Shown here: piece after piece, positions 7,674 through 15,024 of the stretch
How the letters are laid out: each line of letters opens with the position of its first letter
Position numbering within the stretch: the first letter of the stretch is position 1
From: Saccharothrix syringae
GTDB lineage: Bacteria; Actinomycetota; Actinomycetes; Mycobacteriales; Pseudonocardiaceae
Reading direction: 5' to 3'
DNA: 64,000 bases
Assembly: GCF_009498035.1 (NCBI RefSeq)
Contig: NZ_CP034550.1
Coordinates: forward strand, 4,526,001 to 4,590,000
Position numbers and translations under genes: made by a program
Notes under the pieces: model-generated
The model's database searches: none
The model's input: only the letters and a program-made list of their open reading frames with translations
What the model was told of the DNA's origin: nothing

Positions 7674-10600
7674 GTGCACCCCGTTGCGGTTCAGGGCGAG
7701 GGCAGGAGCGCGACCGTGCGCCTGCTGGGGCCGGTGGAGGTCACCGGGCCGGGCGGGGTGCTGCGGCTGCCCGGTGCCCGGCCCCGCGCGGTGGTCGCGC
7801 TGCTCGGGCTGCGGGCGCCCGGCGTGGTGTCCCGGCCGGAACTGGTCGACGCGCTGTGGGGCGCGGACCCGCCGCCCACCGCGGTCAAGACGCTGCACAG
7901 CCACATCGCGCGGATCCGCCGGTCGCTGTCGGACCTCGGGTGCGGCGAGCTGCTGGTGACCAGGGAACCCGGCTACGCGCTCGACCTCGACCCGCCCGGC
8001 AGCGACCTCGCGGTGTTCGAGGGGCACGTCCGGGCCGGGCGGTGCGCGCTGCGCGACGGCGACGCCGCGGCGGCGGCCGGTGAGCTGCGCGCCGGGCTCG
8101 CGCTGTGGCGCGGGGACCCGCTCGCCGACTGCCCGGTGGCGGAGTGGGGGCACGCGGAGGTCGCCCGGCTGGACGAGGCCCGGGCGGCGGCCGCCGAGCT
8201 GCTGGTGGAGGCCGAGCTGGCGCTCGGCGAGCACGACGCCGCGGCGGGTGAGCTGGAGCGGTTGGTGCGGCGGTACCCGTTCCGGGAGCGGTGCTGGGAG
8301 TTCCTGGTGATCGCCCACCACCGGGGTGGGCGGCAGGGCGAGGCGCTGCGCGCCTACCGGCGGGCGCGGGAGGTGCTGCTCGACGAGCTGGGGCTGGAGC
8401 CCGGGCCGCGGCTGCGGCGGTTGGAAGCGGACGTGCTGGCCGGGGTGGCGGAGCTGGACCCGGCGACGGCGCCGCGCACCGGGTCCGGCCCCGCCACCCC
8501 GGCCGCGCCGGTCCTGTCCGCGCCGGCCACGCGCGTTCGAGGAGGGGACGCCGGGACCGCCTTGTCGGCCCGGGACGAGCGGTCCGCGATGGCGCAACCC
8601 GTCACACCCGGGTTCCCCCGGGGTGCCGCCCCCGTCCAAGGCGGCTGGACCGCCGTGGTGCCGGGCGGTCTCGTCGGGCGCGAGCGCGAGCACGCCGAGG
8701 TCCTGACCCTCCTGACGCGGTCGCGGCTGGTGACGCTGACCGGTCCCGGCGGCTGCGGCAAGACCAGCCTGGCGCTCAGCGTCACGGCCGCGCTCGCCGG
8801 GCACCGGCGGGTGGTGCCGGTCGACCTCACCCCCACCCGCGTCCCCGAGCTGGTCGCGGACGCGGTGGCCACCGCGGTCGGGGTGCCCGAGCAGCCGGGC
8901 GTCGACCGGGTGGACGGCCTGGTCGGGGCACTGGCCGCGGACTCCGCACTGATCCTGCTGGACAACTGCGAGCACCTCCTCCCGGCGTGCGTCGACCTCG
9001 TCGGCCGCCTGCTCGCGTCGTGCCCCGGCGTCGCGGTCCTGGTGACCAGCCGGGAGGCGCTGCGCGTCCCGGGCGAGGTCGCCTGCCCCGTGCCACCGCT
9101 GGCCGTGCCGGACCCGGACGTGCCGCGCTCGCTGGCCGAGCTGTCCGCCTACGACGCGGTGCGCCTGTTCCTCGACCGCGCCGCCGAGCACGGGCAGCGG
9201 TTCGGCGACGAGGACGCGGTGCCCATCGCGCGGCTCTGCGCGACCCTCGACGGCCTGCCGCTGGGCCTGGAGCTGGCCGCGGCGCGGACGCCGGTGCTCA
9301 GCCCGGCGCAGATCGCGCGGCGGCTGCGGGACCGGTTCGGGCTGCTCACCTACTCCGCGCGGACCGGGGCGCCCGCCCACCACCGCACGCTGCGGGCGGC
9401 CGTGGCGTGGAGCCACGACCTGCTCTCGCCGGACGAGGCGGCGCTGTTCGCCCGGCTCGGGGTGTTCGCCGGCGGGTTCGCGGTGGAGGCCGTCGAGGCC
9501 GTGTGGGAGGCGGACCGCGCGCTGGACGCGCTGACCGGGTTGCTGGCCAAGTCCCTGGTCCGGGTCCGGCGCGAGGAGGCGTGCCCGCGCTTCTCGGTCC
9601 TGGAGACGATCGCGGCCTACGCGGGCGAACGCCTCGCCGACGACCCGGCCGCCGAGGCCGAGGCCCGGGAGCGGCACGCCCGCCACTACGCGCGGCTCGC
9701 CGAGGAGGCGGCGGCGGACGGGACCGGCGTCCTGCTGCGCGACCTGCGCGTCGAGCACGAGAACCTGCGGCTGGCCGTGTCGTGGTTCGTCGAGGCCGCG
9801 GACCCGACCGCGGCGCTGGACCTGGCCGCGGCGCTGAGCAGGTACTGCCGCCTGCACGGCCGGTACCGGGACGGCAGGCGGTGGCTGGACCAGGCCCTCG
9901 CCGGGAGCGCGGGCGCGCCGCCCGGTCCGCGCAGCCGGGCGCTGGCCGGTGCCGCCTCGCTCGCGCTGTCCGAGTGCGACTACGCCCAGGCGTCCGCCCG
10001 CGCCGCCGAAGGGCTCGACCTCGCCGCGGCGACCGACGACCACTGGCTGGTCGGCCGGCTGCGGGTGCTGCTCGGCAACGTGGCGCGGGAGCGGGGCGAG
10101 TACGCCGAGGCGCTGCACCACTACCGGACCTGCCGGGACAGCTTCCGCGCCTGCGCGAACCGCTCGGGCATCGCCTACTCGCACCAGTTGGCCGGCGCGA
10201 CCGCGTGGCTGGCGGGCGACCCGGACCCGGCCCGGGAGGAGCTGCGCGCGAGCCTGGCCGTGCTGCGCGAGCTGGACGACCGCCGCGGCGCGGCGTCCTC
10301 GCTGGCCTACCTCGGTGCGGTCGCCCTGGGCGACGGGCGGCTCGACGAGGCGCGCGAGCTGCTGGAGGAGGCGCTGGACGTGTTCGGGCAGTTCGACTTC
10401 AAGGAGGGTTTGGCCTGGGCGCTCAACCTGCTCGGCCTGGTCGAGCACCGCGCCGGCCGGCCCGGACAGGCGGACGAGCTGCTGCGGGCGAGCCTCGCCC
10501 TGCACCGCGAGCTGGGCGACCGCTGGCGGGAGGCCAGCGTGCTGGAGGCGCTGGCCGCCGTGGCGTGCGCCCTGGGCGAGGCCGACCGCGGTGCCGGGCT

Positions 10601-10709
10601 GGTGCACCGGGCCGAGGTGATCCGCGACGCCATCGGCGCGCCGGTGCCCGCGGTCGAACGGCCGGCGCTGGCCGAGACGCGGGCCGCGATCAGCGCGGCG
10701 GGGGCGTGA
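7674..10709 (+). CDS. SARP-type transcriptional regulator with NB-ARC ATPase and TPR domains (AfsR-like)
   Basis: 1011 residues from GTG 7674; an upstream GTG at 7656 would sit in the hairpin loop and lacks a ribosome-binding site. Order: OmpR-like winged helix (about 10-95, with the LWGADPPPTAVKTLHSHI pattern), BTAD helical domain (about 100-245, ending EVLLDELGLEPGPRL), a linker, an NB-ARC/STAND ATPase with Walker A GPGGCGKTS at 357 and Walker B LILLDNCEH (Asp430), then a winged helix and TPR-like repeats to the C-terminus. Such proteins activate secondary-metabolism or secreted-enzyme genes from 11-bp-spaced repeats; the palindrome at 6660-6707 is a natural candidate target. The effector is unknown. 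Confidence 0.9.
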   Translation: MHPVAVQGEGRSATVRLLGPVEVTGPGGVLRLPGARPRAVVALLGLRAPGVVSRPELVDALWGADPPPTAVKTLHSHIARIRRSLSDLGCGELLVTREPGYALDLDPPGSDLAVFEGHVRAGRCALRDGDAAAAAGELRAGLALWRGDPLADCPVAEWGHAEVARLDEARAAAAELLVEAELALGEHDAAAGELERLVRRYPFRERCWEFLVIAHHRGGRQGEALRAYRRAREVLLDELGLEPGPRLRRLEADVLAGVAELDPATAPRTGSGPATPAAPVLSAPATRVRGGDAGTALSARDERSAMAQPVTPGFPRGAAPVQGGWTAVVPGGLVGREREHAEVLTLLTRSRLVTLTGPGGCGKTSLALSVTAALAGHRRVVPVDLTPTRVPELVADAVATAVGVPEQPGVDRVDGLVGALAADSALILLDNCEHLLPACVDLVGRLLASCPGVAVLVTSREALRVPGEVACPVPPLAVPDPDVPRSLAELSAYDAVRLFLDRAAEHGQRFGDEDAVPIARLCATLDGLPLGLELAAARTPVLSPAQIARRLRDRFGLLTYSARTGAPAHHRTLRAAVAWSHDLLSPDEAALFARLGVFAGGFAVEAVEAVWEADRALDALTGLLAKSLVRVRREEACPRFSVLETIAAYAGERLADDPAAEAEARERHARHYARLAEEAAADGTGVLLRDLRVEHENLRLAVSWFVEAADPTAALDLAAALSRYCRLHGRYRDGRRWLDQALAGSAGAPPGPRSRALAGAASLALSECDYAQASARAAEGLDLAAATDDHWLVGRLRVLLGNVARERGEYAEALHHYRTCRDSFRACANRSGIAYSHQLAGATAWLAGDPDPAREELRASLAVLRELDDRRGAASSLAYLGAVALGDGRLDEARELLEEALDVFGQFDFKEGLAWALNLLGLVEHRAGRPGQADELLRASLALHRELGDRWREASVLEALAAVACALGEADRGAGLVHRAEVIRDAIGAPVPAVERPALAETRAAISAAGA

Positions 10710-10846
10710 CGGCGGCCGGACCCGCGAGCGCCGGGGCCGCCGGCTCGACCCCGTCGGGGATCTCGGTCGCTGCCGTGCCGGCTGACGGCTCGCCGGGGAA
10801 CGCCGGCGTGGGATGGTGCGACAGGGGGTTCGCCGGGGTTGGATAA

Positions 10847-10872
10847 CTTTACAAAAAGCTTTCGATAAAGCT
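10847..10872. promoter_or_regulatory. AT-rich palindromic promoter/operator of the MarR gene
   Basis: AGCTTT-CGAT-AAAGCT (10857-10872) is a perfect dyad in an AT-rich island, with an outer CTTTA/TAAAG pair (10847-10870). It ends 27 bases before the MarR start. MarR proteins usually repress their own promoter through such sites, so autoregulation and control of the downstream amidohydrolase are inferred. Confidence 0.55.
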
Positions 10873-10899
10873 AAGCTTGTCCGGTCGAAGGGGGTGCCG

Positions 10900-11388
10900 G
10901 TGACCGACCCGGTGGCGGACGTCGTCCGGTGGTGGGCGCGCGAGGCGCCGGAGCTGCCCGCGGAGACCATCGAGTTCACCAAGCGCGTGGCGCGGATGCA
11001 CGCCCTGACCGACCGCGTCACGGTCGCCGTGCTGGTCGGGTTCGACCTCAGCCGGGCGGAGTACGACGTGCTCGGGACCCTGGTGACCGCGGGTGACGAG
11101 CGGTTGAGGCCCTCGGAGCTGTCGTCCCGGCTGCTGCTCACCACGGGCGGGCTGAGCAACGTGCTGCGGTCCTTGGAACGGCGCGGCTACGTGGCCCTGA
11201 CCCCGGACCCGGCCGACGGCCGCAGCCGGCGCGTCTCGCTGACCCCCGAGGGCGCGACCGCCACCCGGCGGGTGGTCGGCGAGGTCGTCGCCGCGCAGCA
11301 CGAACTGCTCGGCGGCGTCGACGCCGCCCGGATCGGGTCGGTGACGGAGAACCTGAGGGCCGTCCTGCGCCTGCTCGACACCCGTTGA
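10900..11388 (+). CDS. MarR family transcriptional regulator
   Basis: 162 residues. A winged-helix core, with the recognition helix in LRPSELSSRLLLTTGGLSNVL and the wing in LTPDPADGRSRRVSLTPEG, is flanked by helices that form the dimer interface, as in the MarR family. GTG 10900 is preceded by GAAGGGGG at a suitable distance; starting further upstream would translate the AT-rich operator. The stop TGA overlaps the TTG at 11385, so it is probably coupled to the amidohydrolase, which is a likely regulatory target. Confidence 0.88.
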   Translation: MTDPVADVVRWWAREAPELPAETIEFTKRVARMHALTDRVTVAVLVGFDLSRAEYDVLGTLVTAGDERLRPSELSSRLLLTTGGLSNVLRSLERRGYVALTPDPADGRSRRVSLTPEGATATRRVVGEVVAAQHELLGGVDAARIGSVTENLRAVLRLLDTR

Positions 11389-12530
11389 GGCACTGCCCTC
11401 CCGACTCCCGGAGGTACGACATCACCCACCGGTTCACCATCACCGACGTCCACGTGTTCGCCGCCGACGGCACCTTCGGCCCGCCGACGTCGGTTGCCGT
11501 CGAGGACGGCGTGGTCGTCGATCGCGTCGACGGGGTGGAGGTCGACGGGCGGGGCGGGTACCTGCTCCCCGGCCTGATCGACACCCACGTGCACGTCGAC
11601 CACCCCGACCAGCTCGCCGCCGGCCTCCGCTGGGGGGTGACGACCATGCTGGACATGGGCACCCGCCGGTGGGACGAGCTGCGCGCGCTCCGCGACGCCG
11701 ACGACGACGCCCGCGCCGACCTGCGCGGCGCGTCCTCTCCCGCGTGCGCCCCCCGCGGCACGGCCGTGCGGAGGATGGGCCACCCCGCCTCCACCGCGGT
11801 CCGGGGCCCGCGGGACGCCGCCCGGTGGGTCGCCGAACGGCTGGCCCAGGACCCCGACTACCTCAAGGTCGTCCTGGAGGAGAGGCTGCCGTTCCGGCCG
11901 AAGCCGCTCGGCCCGGACACCGTCGCCGCCCTCGTGGCCCACGCGCACCGCGCGGGGAAGAAGGTCGTGGTGCACGCCGCGTCGAGCCGCGCCTACACCG
12001 TCGCGCTCGACGCGGGCGCGGACGTCATCACCCACGCGCCCATCGGGGACACCGTGACCGCCGACCTGGCCCGGCGGATCGCCGCCGCCGGCACGGCCGT
12101 GTCGCCGACCCTGGTGATGATGCGGACGATCCTGCGCACCCTCAAGCTCCCGTTCACGCCGCGGCGGTTGAACTTCGCCCACGCCGTCGCCTCCACCGCG
12201 GCCCTGCACCGGGCCGGGGCGACGATCGTCCTCGGCACGGACGCGAACGCGGACGACACCTCACCGGCCCGCGTCGCCCACGGGGTCTCCGCGCACGACG
12301 AACTCGCGCTGCTCGTCGACGCGGGGCTGAGCCCGTCCGAAGCGCTGCGCGCCGCGACCTCCCGCGCCGCCGCGGTGTTCGGGCTCGACGACCGCGGACT
12401 CATCGCCACCGGCAGGCGCGCGGACCTCCTGCTGGTCGCCCGCGACCCGACCCGGGACATCACCGCCACCCGCGACGTCGTCGGCGTGTGGAAGCGCGGT
12501 GTCGCCGCGCCCGTCCCGGGCCGCGCCTGA
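11385..12530 (+). CDS. Amidohydrolase family protein (imidazolonepropionase/prolidase-like)
   Basis: Up to 381 residues. GYLLPGLIDTHVHVDH carries the HxH metal pair at the first beta strand, VVVHAASS the later metal His, and IVLGTDANADD the catalytic Asp; the C-terminal RADLLLVARDP is also typical of this metal-dependent hydrolase superfamily. The start is uncertain: TTG 11385 overlaps the MarR stop, while the only good Shine-Dalgarno (GGAGGT, 11410-11415) sits in front of an in-frame ATC at 11421, with no ATG/GTG/TTG in the correct place. The substrate is unknown. Confidence 0.85.
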   Translation: MRHCPPDSRRYDITHRFTITDVHVFAADGTFGPPTSVAVEDGVVVDRVDGVEVDGRGGYLLPGLIDTHVHVDHPDQLAAGLRWGVTTMLDMGTRRWDELRALRDADDDARADLRGASSPACAPRGTAVRRMGHPASTAVRGPRDAARWVAERLAQDPDYLKVVLEERLPFRPKPLGPDTVAALVAHAHRAGKKVVVHAASSRAYTVALDAGADVITHAPIGDTVTADLARRIAAAGTAVSPTLVMMRTILRTLKLPFTPRRLNFAHAVASTAALHRAGATIVLGTDANADDTSPARVAHGVSAHDELALLVDAGLSPSEALRAATSRAAAVFGLDDRGLIATGRRADLLLVARDPTRDITATRDVVGVWKRGVAAPVPGRA

Positions 12531-12649
12531 CGGGGCGAGGGCGGCGACCCCGCCGCGGCACCAACCGGCCCCAACGCCACCGCGCGGTGTCGGACCACCG
12601 CCCACGTCACCGCCGTCAACACCTGCCTCCGCCACACCTGGAACACGCG

Positions 12650-13693
12650 CTAGTCCCGGTCGGGCACCGCGTCCAGGTTGCCGTCCTCGCCCACCACGCA
12701 CGCGGCCGACTTCGCCGACGTCGCCAGGAACCGGCTCATGCACCGGCCGAACTGCTCGTGCCCGCGCGCGTTGGGGTGGAACGACTCCTGCAACGCGTGC
12801 TTGGCCCGCTCGGTGTCGTTCAACCCGTCGAAGTCCACGGTCAGCCGGGTGAACCACTCCTGCTCCGGCTCACCGCCGCCCGTGCACGCCTCGTGCCGCT
12901 CACCGGCCCGGGACAGGTCGAGGAACCGCGCGTCCACCGCGCCCGCGGCCCGGCGCAGCCCGGCGGACAGCTCGCTCACCGCCTGGTCCCGCACCCACTC
13001 CAGGTCACCGGTGCGCAGCGGGCAGCCCGCGAGGTTCTGCAGGTCGAACGGCAGGCCCGGGGCCACCGGCGCGGCGTAGGACTGGAGCACCAGGGTGTAG
13101 GAGCGGGGTGTGTAGCCCTCGTCCTGGAGCACCCGGCGGATGTCGCGCAGCGCCCGCTCGACCTTGGGCGCCATCCGGTCCACCCGGGACCGCCACTCGT
13201 CGGCCATGGCCTTCGAGCAGTCGGTGCGGCGCTCGATCCAGGCCCGCAGGCAGGCGCCCAGCACGTCGGCGAACCGGGGGTCGTCGTTGGCGCCGACGGC
13301 CACCACCACGGTGGTGACCCGGTACTGGCGCGCGATGTCGGCCAGCCGGCGCGCCTGGGAGCCCTCGGTGTTGCGGACCTGGTCGGTGATGCCGACCTGC
13401 TCGGCGTTGGCGCCCGAGCAGGCCAGGTTGAACACCCGGTCGACGCCCTCGACGCGCGTGTGGTGGACCGACGCCCCGGTGGACCGGTGGCACCAGTTGC
13501 CGTTCTCGCCGTCGGTGCCCGGCTCGTAGGAGCCGGCGCCCTCGCCGGACATGGTGCTGTCGCCCATGGCCACGATCGCGCGCGGCGCGTCGCGCGGCGG
13601 TCCGGGCAGGGGCGGGTAGGGGGAGTCGCTGACCACCAGCAGCAGGGCCAGCAGCGGGAGCACCAGGGCGACGGCCACGAGTCGACGCAACAT
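12650..13693 (-). CDS. Secreted SGNH-family hydrolase
   Basis: 347 residues with an N-terminal signal anchor/peptide (about 1-21). Block I AIVAMGDSTMSG (Ser46), block III VVAVGAND and block V ESFHPNARGH (His306) give the Ser/Asn/His set of SGNH esterases. Six to eight Cys residues suggest extracellular disulphides. It resembles the SGNH/GDSL lipase 2 group of actinomycete secreted esterases. It lies seven bases upstream of, and on the same strand as, the end of the ABC operon (which ends at 13700), so it is probably the last gene of that transcript. The substrate is unknown. Confidence 0.83.
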   Translation of the reverse strand: MLRRLVAVALVLPLLALLLVVSDSPYPPLPGPPRDAPRAIVAMGDSTMSGEGAGSYEPGTDGENGNWCHRSTGASVHHTRVEGVDRVFNLACSGANAEQVGITDQVRNTEGSQARRLADIARQYRVTTVVVAVGANDDPRFADVLGACLRAWIERRTDCSKAMADEWRSRVDRMAPKVERALRDIRRVLQDEGYTPRSYTLVLQSYAAPVAPGLPFDLQNLAGCPLRTGDLEWVRDQAVSELSAGLRRAAGAVDARFLDLSRAGERHEACTGGGEPEQEWFTRLTVDFDGLNDTERAKHALQESFHPNARGHEQFGRCMSRFLATSAKSAACVVGEDGNLDAVPDRD

Positions 13694-13699
13694 CGGCCC

Positions 13700-14362
13700 C
13701 TATCCTACGGCGACCCGGCCCCCGGACAGGACGACGGTGCGGTCGGCCGCCCGGTGGACCTCGTCGTGGTGGGTGGCCACCAGCACGGCCGCGCCCTCGT
13801 CGGCCGCGCGCCGCAGCACCCGCACGGCCGCGGGCGTGCTGTGCCGGTCGAGGTGGGCCGTCGGCTCGTCGGCCAGCAGCACGGCGGGTGAGCAGATCGC
13901 GGCCCGCGCGAGGGCGGCGCGCTGCTGCTGCCCGAACGACACCTCGCCGGGGTAGCGGTCGGCCAGGTCGCCGATGCCCAGCTCCACCAGCAGCTCGGTC
14001 ACCCGGTCCAGGTCGCCGCCGGCGCCGCCGTTCCCGGTGGGCAGGCCGAGCCGGATCGGCAGCGCCACGTTCTCGGCCAGCGTCAGCTCGCCCGCCAGGC
14101 CCAGCGCCTGCGGCAGCAGGGCGCACACCTTCCACGACGGCGGCGAGGTCAGCACCTCGCCGCACAGCTCGACCGCGCCCGCGTCGGGCCGGTCGAACCC
14201 GGCCAGCACGCTCAGCAGCGCGCTCTTGCCCGACCCGGACGGCCCGGACAGCGTCACCAGCTCACCGGCGGCCACCGCGAGGTCGACCCCGCGCAGCACC
14301 CGCACCGGTCCGCTGGGGTGCGCGAACGCCCGCTCCACCCCCACCGCGCGCAACACCGTCAC
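13700..14362 (-). CDS. ABC transporter ATP-binding protein (LolD/MacB-like), degenerate signature
   Basis: 220 residues. Walker A GPSGSGKSALL and Walker B VLLADEPTAHLD are intact, and a switch His is present (LVATHHDE). The signature loop reads EVSFGQQQRAALARA instead of LSGGQ, so this half-site may be catalytically weak. GTG 14362 overlaps the preceding gene's stop by four bases. It is the second ATPase of a three-gene MacB/FtsX-type system, so the two ATPases probably pair as a heterodimer with the permease at 15017-17470. Confidence 0.87.
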   Translation of the reverse strand: MTVLRAVGVERAFAHPSGPVRVLRGVDLAVAAGELVTLSGPSGSGKSALLSVLAGFDRPDAGAVELCGEVLTSPPSWKVCALLPQALGLAGELTLAENVALPIRLGLPTGNGGAGGDLDRVTELLVELGIGDLADRYPGEVSFGQQQRAALARAAICSPAVLLADEPTAHLDRHSTPAAVRVLRRAADEGAAVLVATHHDEVHRAADRTVVLSGGRVAVG

Positions 14363-15024
14363 GCCACCAGCCCCCCGTCCCGCAGGTCGAACCTCGTGTC
14401 CGCCAGGGCGACCAGCCGCGGGTCGTGCGAGGCGACCACCACCGGCACCCCGGCCGCGGCCAGCTCGCCCACCGTCTCCAGCACCAGGTCCGCCGAGGCC
14501 GCGTCCAGCTGCGAGGTCGGCTCGTCGGCCAGCACCACCGACGCGCCGCGCGCCAGCGCGCACCCGAACGCCAGCCGCTGCTGCTGCCCGCCGGACAGCG
14601 CCGGGACCCGCCACGTCGCCGTGCCCGGCAGGCCCAGCCGCGCCAGCAGCGCGTCGACCTCCACCGGCCGGCCCGCCGCCTGCGCCGCGGCCCGCAGGTT
14701 GTCGCCCACGTCCAGGTGCTCGACCAGGTTGTCGCCCGGGTTCTGGAACACCAGGGCCACCTCGCGCCGCCGCAGCGCCCGCCGCGCCCGGTTGGACAGC
14801 CGGGCGGTGCCCGCGCCGCGCAGCTCCACGCCGCCGGACGTGGGCCGCTCCACCAGGCTGAGCACCCGCAGCAGCGTCGACTTGCCCGACCCGGACGGGC
14901 CGGCCAGCACGGTGATCCCGGTCGCGGGCACCGCCAGCGACACGTCCGACACCGCGGTCACCTCGCCCGCGGGCGTGCGGTACCGGACGCCGACACCGGT
15001 CAACCGCAACACGTGTTCAGCCAC
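14359..15024 (-). CDS. ABC transporter ATP-binding protein (LolD/MacB-like)
   Basis: 221 residues. Walker A GPSGSGKSTLL, Q-loop FQNPGDNLV, signature ALSGGQQQRLAF, Walker B VVLADEPTSQLD and switch region VVVASHDPRL are all present, so this is the competent partner of the preceding degenerate ATPase. The start overlaps the permease end by eight bases. The pair plus one large FtsX-like permease matches the MacB-type mechanotransmission transporters that act on periplasmic/extracytoplasmic substrates such as lipoproteins, peptides or antibiotics; the substrate is not known. Confidence 0.9.
   Translation of the reverse strand: MAEHVLRLTGVGVRYRTPAGEVTAVSDVSLAVPATGITVLAGPSGSGKSTLLRVLSLVERPTSGGVELRGAGTARLSNRARRALRRREVALVFQNPGDNLVEHLDVGDNLRAAAQAAGRPVEVDALLARLGLPGTATWRVPALSGGQQQRLAFGCALARGASVVLADEPTSQLDAASADLVLETVGELAAAGVPVVVASHDPRLVALADTRFDLRDGGLVA

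Noticed and set aside
6561..11159. A 1532-codon open frame on the minus strand across the RTX and SARP genes
   Set aside because: Composition is Arg/Pro/Gln/His-rich without domains. It is the usual antisense shadow of high-GC genes; the plus-strand frames have recognisable domains.
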